Assembly (NCBI RefSeq): GCF_007197575.1
Contig: NZ_CP041616.1
Coordinates: forward strand, 3,472,001 to 3,536,000
DNA from: Ornithinimicrobium ciconiae
GTDB lineage: Bacteria; Actinomycetota; Actinomycetes; Actinomycetales; Dermatophilaceae
DNA length: 64,000 bases
Direction of reading: 5' to 3'
Numbering within the stretch: the first letter of the stretch is position 1; each line of letters starts with the position of its first letter. A program made the position numbers and the translations under genes. Under the pieces are notes generated by a model that did no database searches, had not been told where the DNA came from, and saw nothing but the letters and a program-made list of their open reading frames with translations. Below, piece after piece: positions 19,521 through 29,400 of the stretch.

Positions 19521-20525
19521 CTAGTCTCGCGCGGCCACCCGGGCCCGCGCCAGGTTGATCAGGTCGCCCAACACCGCCGAGGCGGTTTCGTCGCCCCCGG
19601 CCCCCGCCCCGGACAGGCGCAGGCTGCCGGCGGAGTCGGCCTCGATGATCACCATGTTGGTGCCCTCCCGGGTCTGCGCGAACGGGTGGTCCGCGGCGAC
19701 CAGCGTGGGGCGCACGGCGACCTCGATCCTGGGGGCTCCAGGCGCACCCGAGCGCCAGGCCGAGGCGATCAGCTTGATGACCTGTCCGGTGCCGCGGGCG
19801 TTCTCGAAGTCCGCGTCCGTCAGGCCGGAGATGCCCTCGCGCTGGACGTCCGACATACCGACCTCGCCACCCCAGGCCGCGCGGGCCAGGAGCACGATCT
19901 TGGCGGCTGCGTCCAACCCCTCGAGGTCCTCGGTCGGGTCCGCCTCCAGATAACCCAGGTCACCGGCCTGGGTGACCGCGTCCTGGAAGGGCACCCCCTG
20001 CCGCGCGACCATGTCGAGGATGTAGTTGGTGGAACCGTTGACGATGCCCCGGATCGAGCGGATCTCGTCCCCGGCCAGGGCATCCCGCACCGTGCGCATG
20101 ATCGGGACCGCCGCCACCACGGCGGCTTCATACTCCAGCCCGTGGCCCTCACGCCCCGCGAGGGCCTCGAGCTCGACGCCGTGCTGAGCCAGCAACTGCT
20201 TGTTGGCGGTGACGACATCGGCACCCGCGCGCAGCGCACGCTCGATCAGACCGCGAGCAGGCTGTATGCCGCCCATCACCTCCACGACAATGTCCACCTC
20301 GTCGACCAGGGCACCCGGGTCATCGGTGAGCAGCCCCGGAAGCACGCCGGTGAGGTCTCGGGGTCGACCCAGGTCACGCACGGCGATGCCGGTCAGCTCC
20401 AGGGGGGCGCCGACCCGTCGGGCAAAGACCTCGGCCCGGTCGGCCAGCCGGCGCGCCACCGCCGCACCAACCGTGCCGGCGCCGAGCAGCGCGACCCGCA
20501 CTGGGGTCTGGGACACAGCACTCAC
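19521..20525 (-). CDS. hom: homoserine dehydrogenase, short form without ACT domain
   Basis: Reduces aspartate semialdehyde to homoserine for Thr and Met synthesis. The 334-residue protein has the Rossmann motif VALLGAGTVGAAVARR, the NANK-type motif VVTANKQLLAQHG, and the catalytic region GIVNGSTNYIL and GYLEADPTEDLEGLDAAAK. It stops soon after GGDETASAVLGDLI, so the C-terminal ACT regulatory domain (about 80-100 residues) usual in actinobacterial enzymes is absent. The GTG at 20525 has GAGAGGA 8 nt upstream; the start lies 5 nt after the argS stop. lysA, usual between argS and hom, and thrC/thrB, usual after hom, are missing. Confidence 0.93.
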   Translation of the reverse strand: MSAVSQTPVRVALLGAGTVGAAVARRLADRAEVFARRVGAPLELTGIAVRDLGRPRDLTGVLPGLLTDDPGALVDEVDIVVEVMGGIQPARGLIERALRAGADVVTANKQLLAQHGVELEALAGREGHGLEYEAAVVAAVPIMRTVRDALAGDEIRSIRGIVNGSTNYILDMVARQGVPFQDAVTQAGDLGYLEADPTEDLEGLDAAAKIVLLARAAWGGEVGMSDVQREGISGLTDADFENARGTGQVIKLIASAWRSGAPGAPRIEVAVRPTLVAADHPFAQTREGTNMVIIEADSAGSLRLSGAGAGGDETASAVLGDLINLARARVAARD

Positions 20526-20530
20526 ACCAT

Positions 20531-22177
20531 TCACATCCTCTCGGGGGCGTTGACACCGAGCAGCCCCAGACCGTTGGCCAGCACCTGCCGGGTGGCGTCG
20601 TTGAGCCACAGGCGGGTGCGGTGCAGGTCGGTGATCTCCTCGTCCGCGTCCTTGGGTCGGACCCGGCACTCGTCATACCACTTGTGGAAGGAGGCGGACA
20701 GCGCCTCCAGATAGCGGGCGACCCGGTGCGGCTCGCGCAGCGTCGCCGCCTGAGCCACGACGCGCGGGAAGTCCCCGAGCCCGGCCAGCAGGACGGCCTC
20801 CGTCTGGTGGGTCAGCAGCGAGGGGTCGAACCCGTCGTCTCGGCTGACCCCGTCCTCGCGGGCCAGTCGCGCCACGTTGCAGGTGCGGGCGTGGGCGTAC
20901 TGCACGTAGAAGACCGGGTTGTCGTTGGTGCGCTTGCGCAGTTCCTCACCGTCGAGATCCAGCGGCGAGTCGGCGGGATAGCGGGCCAGGGAATAGCGCA
21001 GCGGGTCCGAGCCGATCCACTGGAGCAGCTCGGTGAGCAGCAGCGCATTGCCCCGCCGCCGACCCATCCGCGCCCCGGCGATGGTGACCAGTTGACCGAT
21101 CAGCACCTCGATGGCGACCTCGGGGTCGTCCCCGGCGCAGGCGGCGATCGCCTTGAGCCGCCCGATGTAGCCGTGGTGGTCGGCACCGAGCAGATAGATC
21201 TTCTCGGCGAAGCCGCGGTCCTTCTTGCTCAGGTAGTAGGCGGCGTCGGCGGCAAAGTAGGTCGGCACGCCGTTGGCGCGGATCAGGACGCGGTCGCGGT
21301 CGTCACCAAAGTCGGTGGTGCGCAACCAGATCGCACCCTCCTGCTCAAAGACGTGACCCTGCTCCCGCAGGCGTTCGACCGCCTGCTCCACTGCGCCGCT
21401 GTCGTGCAGGGTGCGCTCGGAGAACCACACGTCGAAGTGCACGTTGAAGTCGGTCAGGGTCTGCTCGTTCTGCGCCACCTGCGTGCGATAGCCCAGCTCC
21501 CGGGCGACGGCGATCTGCTCCTGCTCCTCCAGCTCCAGCAGGTCGGGACGGCGGGCGAGCACCGCGTCGGCCAGGTCCGCGACGTAGTCCCCCGGATAGC
21601 CCCCCTCGGGCAGGGGAGCGCCCTGGGCGCGGGCCACGATCGAGGCCCCCAGCAGGTCGAGCTGGTTGCCGGCGTCGTTGGTGTAGTGCTCAGCCGTGAC
21701 CTCCGCGCCGGAGGCGGACAACAGCCGGTGGATCGCGTCCCCCAGAGCCGCCCACCGGGTGTGCCCGATGTGCAGCGGGCCAGTCGGGTTGGCGGAGACG
21801 AACTCCAAGTTGATGACATGCCCGGTGAGGGTCTCGTTGGTGCCGTAGGCCGGCCCCGCCTCGACGATGCTGCGGGCCAGCGCCCCGGCGCTCGCGGCCT
21901 CCAGGGTGATGTTGAGGAAGCCTGGGCCGGCCACGTCCACCGCGGCCACCCCCTCGACCGACTCCAGGCGCGCGGCGAGCCGGGTCGCCAGCTCGCGGGG
22001 CGGCATACCAGCCTGCTTGCCCAGCTGCAGGGCGACGTTGGTGGACCAGTCCCCGTGCTCCCGACTCCTCGGTCGCTCCACGCGCACCTCGCGGGGCACC
22101 TCGACGGCGAAGTCACCGGCCGAGACGGCCTGGCCGAGGGCGGCGATGATGGCTTCAGCGAGTTGCTCCGGGGTCAC
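20531..22177 (-). CDS. argS: arginyl-tRNA synthetase
   Basis: Class I synthetase charging tRNA-Arg (548 residues, GTG start at 22177 giving MTPEQLAEAIIAALG). The HIGH signature is LHIGHTRWAALG; the second-signature region is MGRRRGNALLLTELL. The C-terminal anticodon-binding DALR domain ends in RQVLANGLGLLGVNAPERM. It is immediately followed by hom, and a tRNA-Arg gene lies 166 bp upstream on the same strand. Confidence 0.96.
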   Translation of the reverse strand: MTPEQLAEAIIAALGQAVSAGDFAVEVPREVRVERPRSREHGDWSTNVALQLGKQAGMPPRELATRLAARLESVEGVAAVDVAGPGFLNITLEAASAGALARSIVEAGPAYGTNETLTGHVINLEFVSANPTGPLHIGHTRWAALGDAIHRLLSASGAEVTAEHYTNDAGNQLDLLGASIVARAQGAPLPEGGYPGDYVADLADAVLARRPDLLELEEQEQIAVARELGYRTQVAQNEQTLTDFNVHFDVWFSERTLHDSGAVEQAVERLREQGHVFEQEGAIWLRTTDFGDDRDRVLIRANGVPTYFAADAAYYLSKKDRGFAEKIYLLGADHHGYIGRLKAIAACAGDDPEVAIEVLIGQLVTIAGARMGRRRGNALLLTELLQWIGSDPLRYSLARYPADSPLDLDGEELRKRTNDNPVFYVQYAHARTCNVARLAREDGVSRDDGFDPSLLTHQTEAVLLAGLGDFPRVVAQAATLREPHRVARYLEALSASFHKWYDECRVRPKDADEEITDLHRTRLWLNDATRQVLANGLGLLGVNAPERM

Positions 22178-22343
22178 CTCGTGGAGTCTAGTTCCGACCG
22201 CGAGCGCCCAGGACCGTGTATGCCGTGCGCCCGGGTCCGCCGGGGCGGGCACCTGGGTCAGACAAGGGCACGGCCGGACACCGGTCCGAGCCGGACACAG
22301 GTCAGGGCCGGCCTCACGTGGGAGGACCGGCCCTGATGCGTTG

Positions 22344-22415
22344 CGCCCCCGGCAGGATTCGAACCTGCGCTCCCGCCTCCGGAGGGCGGTGCTCTATCCC
22401 CTGAGCTACGGGGGC
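22344..22415 (-). tRNA. tRNA-Arg (anticodon CCG)
   Basis: Cloverleaf read on the minus strand: acceptor GCCCCCG/CGGGGGC, D arm GCTC-AGGGGATA-GAGC, anticodon stem CCGCC/GGCGG with loop CTCCGGA (anticodon CCG), variable GAGC, T arm GCAGG-TTCGAAT-CCTGC, discriminator G. CCA is not encoded. It reads CGG arginine codons. Its position before argS is conserved in actinobacteria. Confidence 0.97.
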
Positions 22416-22578
22416 AACGGCGTCACAGATTACCAGTCCGCAGGCGATGCTCTGTCATCGGCGGGGCCACCGGCTCAACCGGTGCCCCACGGCCACCGGT
22501 CCAGCCCCCTCGACGCCTCGACCTGCGGTGGGCTAAATTGTGACAGAACATGTGAAATATTCGTCCAGAGGAGGACCC

Positions 22579-22815
22579 ATGTCCCAGGACCGTGAGCTCG
22601 ATGTGCGTGAGCTGATCCCGCGAGACCGGCACACGCAGATCTTTGAGACCTACTCCGCGCTCGAGCCGGAGACCGCCTTCGTGCTCGTCAACGACCACGA
22701 CCCCAAGCCGCTCTACTACCAGTTCCAGGCCGAGCACACCGGCGAGTTCACCTGGGAGTACCTCGAGGAGGGCCCGGAGGTCTGGCGGGTGCGCATCGGG
22801 CGGACCGCGGCCTGA
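22579..22815 (+). CDS. DUF2249 domain protein
   Basis: 78-residue protein from an ATG with AGAGGAGG 4-5 nt before it; an upstream ATG at 22540 lacks a ribosome binding site. The sequence VNDHDPKPLYYQFQAEHTGE and EGPEVWRVRIGR is typical of DUF2249, a SirA/TusA-like alpha/beta fold often encoded near nitrogen-oxide or sulfur metabolism genes. No active-site Cys is visible. The upstream DNA (22535-22570) is AT-rich compared with its surroundings and probably holds the promoter. Confidence 0.8.
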   Translation: MSQDRELDVRELIPRDRHTQIFETYSALEPETAFVLVNDHDPKPLYYQFQAEHTGEFTWEYLEEGPEVWRVRIGRTAA

Positions 22816-22853
22816 GCCCACCCCATCGCGGGGGTGCGTGCGATAGTCGCGCC

Positions 22854-24278
22854 ATGGATCTGACGACTTCCTTCATCGGTGGCGAGGACGTCGCCAGCAC
22901 CGACAGCTACGACAACATCGACCCCGCGACGGGACGCAGTCTGGGGCCCGTGGCCCGCGGAGGCAGCGGCGAGGTCGACCACGCCGTGCAGTCGGGCGCG
23001 GCCGCCCAACGCCAGTGGGCACGCACCACCCCCGAGGAACGCTCGGACCTGCTCACCGCCTGGGCAGGCCTGGTCGACCGCGACGCGGAGGCCCTGGCCC
23101 AACTGGAGTCCCAGGACACCGGCAAGCCACTAACCCAGGCCCGGGCCGACTCCCGGGTCGCCGCGCGCTATCTGCGGTTCTACGCCCATGCCATCGACTC
23201 CTACTACGGGCTGACCATCCCCAAGGGCCCGGATCTGCACGCCTACACGCTGCGCGAGCCGTTCGGTGTGGTCGGCTCGGTCATCGCGTGGAACTATCCG
23301 ATGCAACTGTTTGCCCGCTCTGTCGCCGCCGCCACCGCGACGGGCAACGCGGTCGTGGTCAAGCCCGCAGACGAGACCCCGCGCACGGCCGTGGCCCTGG
23401 CCCGGCTGGCGGTCGAGGCCGGGATCCCGCCGGGCACCGTCAACGTGGTGACCGGCACCGGTGCCGAGGCGGGGGCCGCCCTGACGGCACACCCCGGCGT
23501 GGGCCACCTCAGCTTTGTCGGCTCCACCGAGATCGGCTCGGTCATCGCGCACGCCGCGGCGGACCGCGTCGTGCCCACCGTGCTCGAGCTCGGCGGCAAG
23601 TCCGCCCAGGTGGTCTTTGCCGACGCCGACCTCGACGCCGCTGCCGAGGCGATCGCGCGGGGAGCCCTGCAGAACGCCGGTCAGACCTGCTCCGCCGGGT
23701 CCCGGCTGCTCGTGCACCGGGACGTCCAGGACGCACTGCTGGACAAGGTGATCGCGATCTTCGCGGCGACCACGATCGGCCCCGGAGCGACCGACCCGGA
23801 CCTCGGACCGCTGGTCTCCGCCAAGCAGCAGCGGCGCGTCGAGAGCTTCATGGACGACCTCGCCGGTGGGGAGCTGCTGGTCGGCGGATCCCGGCCCCAG
23901 GACGCTGCGCTGGCCGACGGCGCCTATTTCTCCCCCACCCTGGTGCACGGCGTGGCCCCGCAGTCACGCCTGGCCCAGGAGGAGGTCTTCGGTCCGGTGA
24001 TCGCGTCGATGACCTTCACGGAGGAGGACGAGGCGGTCGCGCTCGCCAACGGCACGGCATACGGTCTGCTCGCCGCTGTCTGGACGCGCGACCTCTCGCG
24101 CGGGCACCGCCTGGCCGCGGCGCTGCGGGCCGGTCAGGTCTTCGTCAACAACTACGGCGCGGGCGGCGGCGTCGAGCTGCCGTTCGGCGGCTGGGGCAGG
24201 TCCGGCTACGGGCGCGAGAAGGGCCGCGAGGCGCTCGACGCGTTCACCCAGACCAAGACCGTGGTCGTCAAGCTCTGA
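22854..24278 (+). CDS. NAD(P)-dependent aldehyde dehydrogenase family protein
   Basis: 474-residue aldehyde dehydrogenase, distinct from the one at 18-19.5 kb. Key residues are present: Asn in VIAWNYPMQ, Glu in LELGGKSAQ, catalytic Cys in NAGQTCSAGSRL, and PFGGWGRSGYGREKG at the C-terminus. The best family fit is the betaine/4-aminobutyraldehyde group; the substrate is not determined. It starts 38 nt after the DUF2249 gene and may be co-transcribed with it. Confidence 0.9.
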   Translation: MDLTTSFIGGEDVASTDSYDNIDPATGRSLGPVARGGSGEVDHAVQSGAAAQRQWARTTPEERSDLLTAWAGLVDRDAEALAQLESQDTGKPLTQARADSRVAARYLRFYAHAIDSYYGLTIPKGPDLHAYTLREPFGVVGSVIAWNYPMQLFARSVAAATATGNAVVVKPADETPRTAVALARLAVEAGIPPGTVNVVTGTGAEAGAALTAHPGVGHLSFVGSTEIGSVIAHAAADRVVPTVLELGGKSAQVVFADADLDAAAEAIARGALQNAGQTCSAGSRLLVHRDVQDALLDKVIAIFAATTIGPGATDPDLGPLVSAKQQRRVESFMDDLAGGELLVGGSRPQDAALADGAYFSPTLVHGVAPQSRLAQEEVFGPVIASMTFTEEDEAVALANGTAYGLLAAVWTRDLSRGHRLAAALRAGQVFVNNYGAGGGVELPFGGWGRSGYGREKGREALDAFTQTKTVVVKL

Positions 24279-24446
24279 GCGTCGCGGCCTGAGCGGCCGC
24301 CACACGGGTCACCCGCATGATGGGAGGATTCGGGCGACAGGGCTCCAGATCTCCCCCGCAATGGGGATGCGCGGTCCCGCCCGCACATGGTGGGCTGTCT
24401 GTCGGACGGCCACGCCTCCGTCCACGACCCGAAGGGGGAATGATCA

Positions 24447-25484
24447 ATGACCGTGCCCGCCACCGCGGAGCGACCTCCACAGGCACGTGAGGCCGCGATC
24501 GTAGTCCGTGACCTGTCCAAGAAGTTTGGGGACTTCGTCGCCGTCGACCACCTCACCTTTGAGGTGCAGCCAGGCCGGATCACCGGCTTTCTCGGCCCGA
24601 ACGGGGCCGGCAAGACCACCACCCTGCGCATGTTGCTGGGACTCATCCGGCCCAGCAGCGGCACGGGCCTGATCAACGGCGTGACGTATGCCGCGCTGCC
24701 CCGTCCCCTCGAGACCGTCGGGGCCGCCCTGGAGGCCACCAACTTCCACCCGGGCCGCACCGGCCGTGACCACCTGCGGGTCCTGGCCGCCACCCACGGG
24801 ATCCCGGACAGCCGCGTCGATGAGCTGCTCACCCTGGTCGGCATCCCCGCCGCTGCCAACAAGCGGGCCGGCGGCTACTCGATGGGCATGCGGCAGCGGC
24901 TCGGTCTGGCGGCCGCGCTGCTCGGCGACCCCGAGGTCCTGGTCCTGGACGAACCGTCCAACGGTCTGGACCCGGAGGGCATTCGTTGGCTCCGCGGCTT
25001 CCTGCGCCACCTGGCGTCCGAGGGCAAGACCATCCTGATCTCCTCCCACCAGCTCAGCGAGGTCGAGCAGACCGTCGACGACGTGGTCATCATCGCCAAC
25101 GGTCAGCTCGTCCGGCAGGGCACGATGGATGAGCTGCACGGTGAGCCCGCGGCCCTGGTCCGCACCAGTGACTCCCGTGGGCTCATCACAGCGCTCCGCG
25201 CCGGTGGGCTCCCCGCTCTCGACGAGCCGGCACAAGGTCCCGGTGCGGTCCGGGTCGGCACCGGGAACCTGGCTCAGGTCGGCGATCTCGCCCTCGCCGC
25301 CGGCATCCCGGTCCATGAGCTGCGGGTCCTGCGCACGGACCTGGAGCGCCTCTACTTCCAGTTGACCGAGGCGCCCGAGCGCCAGAACCGCAACCGGGGT
25401 GAGGTCGCAGCCACCGCACCACCAACGGCGGCGCCGCCAAGCACACCCGGGCCGGCCGCGGCGACCGAGGGGGGTCAGCGATGA
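24447..25484 (+). CDS. ABC transporter ATP-binding protein
   Basis: 345-residue exporter ATPase of the DrrA/CcmA-like type. Walker A GPNGAGKTTT near residue 53, signature YSMGMRQRLGLAAALLG near 146, Walker B VLVLDEPSNGLDPEG, and H-loop ISSHQLSEVEQ are intact. A C-terminal region of about 100 residues resembles the DUF4162 domain, followed by a Pro/Ala/Thr-rich tail. Its last codons overlap the permease start as ATGA. The substrate is unknown. Confidence 0.92.
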   Translation: MTVPATAERPPQAREAAIVVRDLSKKFGDFVAVDHLTFEVQPGRITGFLGPNGAGKTTTLRMLLGLIRPSSGTGLINGVTYAALPRPLETVGAALEATNFHPGRTGRDHLRVLAATHGIPDSRVDELLTLVGIPAAANKRAGGYSMGMRQRLGLAAALLGDPEVLVLDEPSNGLDPEGIRWLRGFLRHLASEGKTILISSHQLSEVEQTVDDVVIIANGQLVRQGTMDELHGEPAALVRTSDSRGLITALRAGGLPALDEPAQGPGAVRVGTGNLAQVGDLALAAGIPVHELRVLRTDLERLYFQLTEAPERQNRNRGEVAATAPPTAAPPSTPGPAAATEGGQR

Positions 25485-26323
25485 ACGCCAAGCTCATCCG
25501 TTCCGAACTGCGCAAGTACTTCACCACCCGGATGTGGTGGGGCATGGCGCTGGCCATGTTCCTGGTCGGTGCCCTCTTCGCCGCCTTCACGGGTTACTTC
25601 ACGCTCTATGGTCAGCTGCCGGTCGGCGGCGGAGACACGATGATCGAGCTGGGTGAGGTCCTGCCCGACCTCACCCGGGCTCGGATGATCTACTCCGGTG
25701 GCATCCAGTTCGCCTACATGCTCGCGCTGGTCATCGGCGTGCTCAGCATGGGCTCAGAGTTCCGGCACAAGACCCTGTCCATCACCTTCCTTGCCGGTCC
25801 GCGGCGTCACCAGGTGATCCTGGCCAAGGTCGCTTCGCTCGTGATCATCCTGGTGGTCAACGCTGTGGCCCACATCGCTGGCGCCCTCGTGGGCGGCGGC
25901 ATCCTGTTGACCACGGCCGGCGAGTCCCTGCTCCCCGACCTGGGGGCACTGGCACAGACCTTCGCCCTGATGGCGCTCATCCTCGTCGTGTGGGGGCTGA
26001 TCGGTCTCGGCCTGGGAGTGCTGATCCCCAACCAGGTGGCGGCCCTGTTCCTGGGCATCGCGATCACCCTCATCGTGGAGCCGCTGGTGGCCTTCGCCCT
26101 GACCTTCTTCGATGGCTGGGACGTGGTGGCCTCCTACTTCCCCAGCCAGGCCACCACGGCGACACTGTCCCTGTACTCCGGCATGGACCCGGCCATTTCC
26201 GCGGCGATGGGTGCCGGCGGCGACCAGCTGAGTTGGTGGGGCGGCGCCCTGACCCTGCTGGCCTACGCCGCGGTGATGACGCTGATCGGGCTCTGGCTGA
26301 CCCGCCGCCGTGACATCACCTGA
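25481..26323 (+). CDS. ABC-2 type transporter permease
   Basis: 280-residue membrane protein with six predicted helices. It starts MNAKLIRSELRKYFTTRMWW, the cytoplasmic amphipathic entry helix common to ABC-2 permeases. It is translationally coupled to the ATPase by a 4-nt overlap. Together they should form one exporter. Nothing nearby indicates the cargo. Confidence 0.88.
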   Translation: MNAKLIRSELRKYFTTRMWWGMALAMFLVGALFAAFTGYFTLYGQLPVGGGDTMIELGEVLPDLTRARMIYSGGIQFAYMLALVIGVLSMGSEFRHKTLSITFLAGPRRHQVILAKVASLVIILVVNAVAHIAGALVGGGILLTTAGESLLPDLGALAQTFALMALILVVWGLIGLGLGVLIPNQVAALFLGIAITLIVEPLVAFALTFFDGWDVVASYFPSQATTATLSLYSGMDPAISAAMGAGGDQLSWWGGALTLLAYAAVMTLIGLWLTRRRDIT

Positions 26324-26419
26324 GGCCCGCGCGCCCAGTGCGCGCAGGTGTCCCTATCGGAGATAGGCTTGCCAGGCATCAGTTCTGCCCACTACCTGTG
26401 AGAAAGAGGCGCGCACGCC

Positions 26420-29400
26420 GTGGCGAACCAGTCCCCCAGCAGCGACAACCCCCTAGCAGACTTCGGGGCTAACGAGTGGCTCGTGGAGGATATGCACGAG
26501 CACTATCTCGCCGACCCCTCGTCCGTTGACGTCGCCTGGCGCGAATACTTCGCCACGCAGGACGGCGCGCCCGTGGAGTCGGTGACCAAGGAGAAGGCAG
26601 CGGACGGGCCAGTGGGTGAGCAGCAGGCCGCCGCGCGCCCAGCCGACACCCCGGTGTCGAAGCAGCCGGCAGCCGCCCGGCCGACCCCCAAGGAGCCAGC
26701 ACCGAAGGAGTCGGCACCCAAGACCGAGGCACCGAAAGCCGAGGCACCGAAAGCCGAGGCACCCAAGGAGTCGGCCCCCCAGGGCGGGGCCAGGAAGGCC
26801 GCGGCGCCCGCCAAGGAAGCCAGCGCACCGTCGGCGGCGGAGAAGACGTCCGACAAGCCGGCCCCCGCGACCGGCTCCGCGCCGATGTCGCGAGACGCCC
26901 CGGCCCGCAAGTCGACCGGTCCCCAGTCCCAGTCCTCGGTGACCAAGCTGCGGGGGGCGACCGCCCGCACGGTCACCAACATGGAGCTGAGCCTGCAGGT
27001 CCCCACCGCCACCAGCCTGCGCGCCATCCCGGCGAAGCTGCTGATCGACAACCGGATCGTCATCAACAACCACCTCTCGCGCAGCCGCGGCGGCAAGGTC
27101 TCCTTCACGCACCTCATCGGCTATGCCATGGTCAAGGCGCTGCAGGCGATGCCGGAGATGAACAACAGCTACACCGAGCAGGACGGCAAGCCGCACCTCG
27201 TCGAGCCCGCGCACGTCAACTTCGGTCTGGCGATCGACCTGGCCAAGCCCGACGGCACCCGGCAGCTGGTCGTGCCCAACATCAAGAGCGCCGAGACGAT
27301 GGACTTCGGCAACTTCTGGGCAGCCTACGAGGAGCTGGTCGGCAAGGCTCGGGACAACAAGCTCACCCTGGAGGACTACCAGGGCACCACGATCTCGTTG
27401 ACCAACCCCGGTGGCATCGGCACCGTCTCGTCGGTGCCCCGTCTCATGCCGGGCCAGGGCGCGATCATCGGCGTCGGCTCGCTCGACTACCCGGCCGAGT
27501 GGCAGGGCGCCAGCCCCGACTCGGTGGCCCGGGCCGCCGTCAGCAAGGTCCTGACGCTGACGTCGACCTATGACCACCGGATCATCCAGGGTGCCCAGTC
27601 CGGGGAGTTCCTGCGCGTGCTGCAGCAGCTGCTGCTCGGCGCCGACGGCTTCTATGACGACATCTTCACCGGGCTGCGCATCCCCTACGAGCCGGTGCGC
27701 TGGGCCCCGGACATCACCTCCTCGCACGACGACGACGTGTCCAAGGCGACCCGGGTCCAGGAGCTGATCCACTCCTACCGGGTGCGCGGTCACCTGATGG
27801 CCGACACCGACCCGTTGGAGTATCGCCAGCGCCGCCACCACGACCTGGACATCACCAACCACGGTCTGACTCTGTGGGACCTGGAGCGCAGCTTCGCCAC
27901 CGGCGGTTTCGGCGGGGCCCCGCGACTGACCCTCCGCAAGATCCTGGGCATCCTGCGCGACTCCTACTGCCGCACCGTGGGCATCGAGTACATGCACATC
28001 CAGGACCCCGAGCAGCGCGAGTGGATCCAGGAGCGAGTCGAGGTCCCCTACGAGAAGACCTCGCCGGACGAGCAGCTCCGCATCCTGCGCAGGCTCAACG
28101 CCGCGGAGGCCTTCGAGACCTTCCTGCAGACCAAGTTCGTCGGCCAGAAGCGGTTCAGCCTGGAGGGTGGCGAGTCCGTCATCGCCCTGCTCGACCGCAT
28201 CATGAGCGAGGCCGCCAACGAGGAGCTCGACGAGGTCTGCATCGGTATGCCGCACCGCGGGCGTCTCAATGTCCTCGCCAACCTCGCGGGCAAGTCCTAC
28301 GGCCAGATCTTCCGCGAGTTCGAGGGCAAGCAGGCCGTCGGCTCCGTGCAGGGCTCCGGCGACGTGAAGTACCACCTCGGCACCGAGGGTAAGTTCACCA
28401 ACGAGGAGGGCAGGTCGACCGGGGTCTACCTGGCTGCCAACCCCTCGCACCTGGAGGCTGTCAACCCGGTCCTGGAGGGCATCGTCCGCGCTAAGCAGGA
28501 CCGGCTCGACCTGGCCGGCGAGGTGTTCACGGTGCTGCCCGTGCTGCTGCACGGGGACGCTGCGTTCGCTGGTCAGGGCGTGGTCGCCGAGACCCTCAAC
28601 CTGTCCCAGCTGCGCGGCTACCGCACCGGCGGCACGATCCACGTGGTCATCAACAACCAGGTCGGCTTCACCACCGCGCCGGAAGCCTCACGCTCCTCCG
28701 TCTACTGCACAGACGTCGCCCGGATGGTGCAGGCGCCGATCTTCCACGTCAACGGTGACGACCCGGAGGCCTGCGTGCGGGTCGCCGAGCTCGCCTTTGA
28801 GTTCCGCCAGGCGTTCAACAAGGACGTCGTCATCGACATGGTCTGCTACCGCCGCCGCGGACACAACGAGGGCGACGACCCCTCGATGACGCAGCCGTTG
28901 ATGTATGAGCTGATCGAGAACAAGCGCTCGGTCCGCAAGCTCTACACCGAGGCGCTGGTCGGTCGCGGCGACATCACCATCGACGACGCGGAGAAGGCGC
29001 TGCGCGACTACCAGCGTCAGCTGGAGCAGGTTTTCACCGAGACCAAGGCCGCGCTCAAGGGCGAGGACGGCACCACCGGTCAGCTCGACCGGCCGCGGGC
29101 CCAGGACGAGGACGAGCGCGCACCGCACAAGCCGCACCAGACCAAGATCTCCACAGAGCTCGTGGAGCAGATCGGCGACGCCTTTGTCGCGACGCCGGAG
29201 GGCTTCACGGTCCACCCCAAGCTCGCACAGCTGATGCAGCGTCGCCAGGAGATGACCCGCGAGGGTGGCATCGACTGGGCGATGGGCGAGCTGCTGGCCA
29301 TCGGCTCGCTGCTGGTCGAGGGCACTCCGGTCCGGTTTGCCGGTCAGGACACTCGACGCGGCACCTTCGTGCAGCGGCACGCGGTCCTGACCGACAAGAG

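Noticed and set aside
22216..22404. 62-residue plus-strand frame over the tRNA
   Set aside because: It runs antisense through the tRNA-Arg gene and has no ribosome binding site.
26453..28642. 729-residue minus-strand frame
   Set aside because: Antisense to kgd, whose domains are unambiguous.
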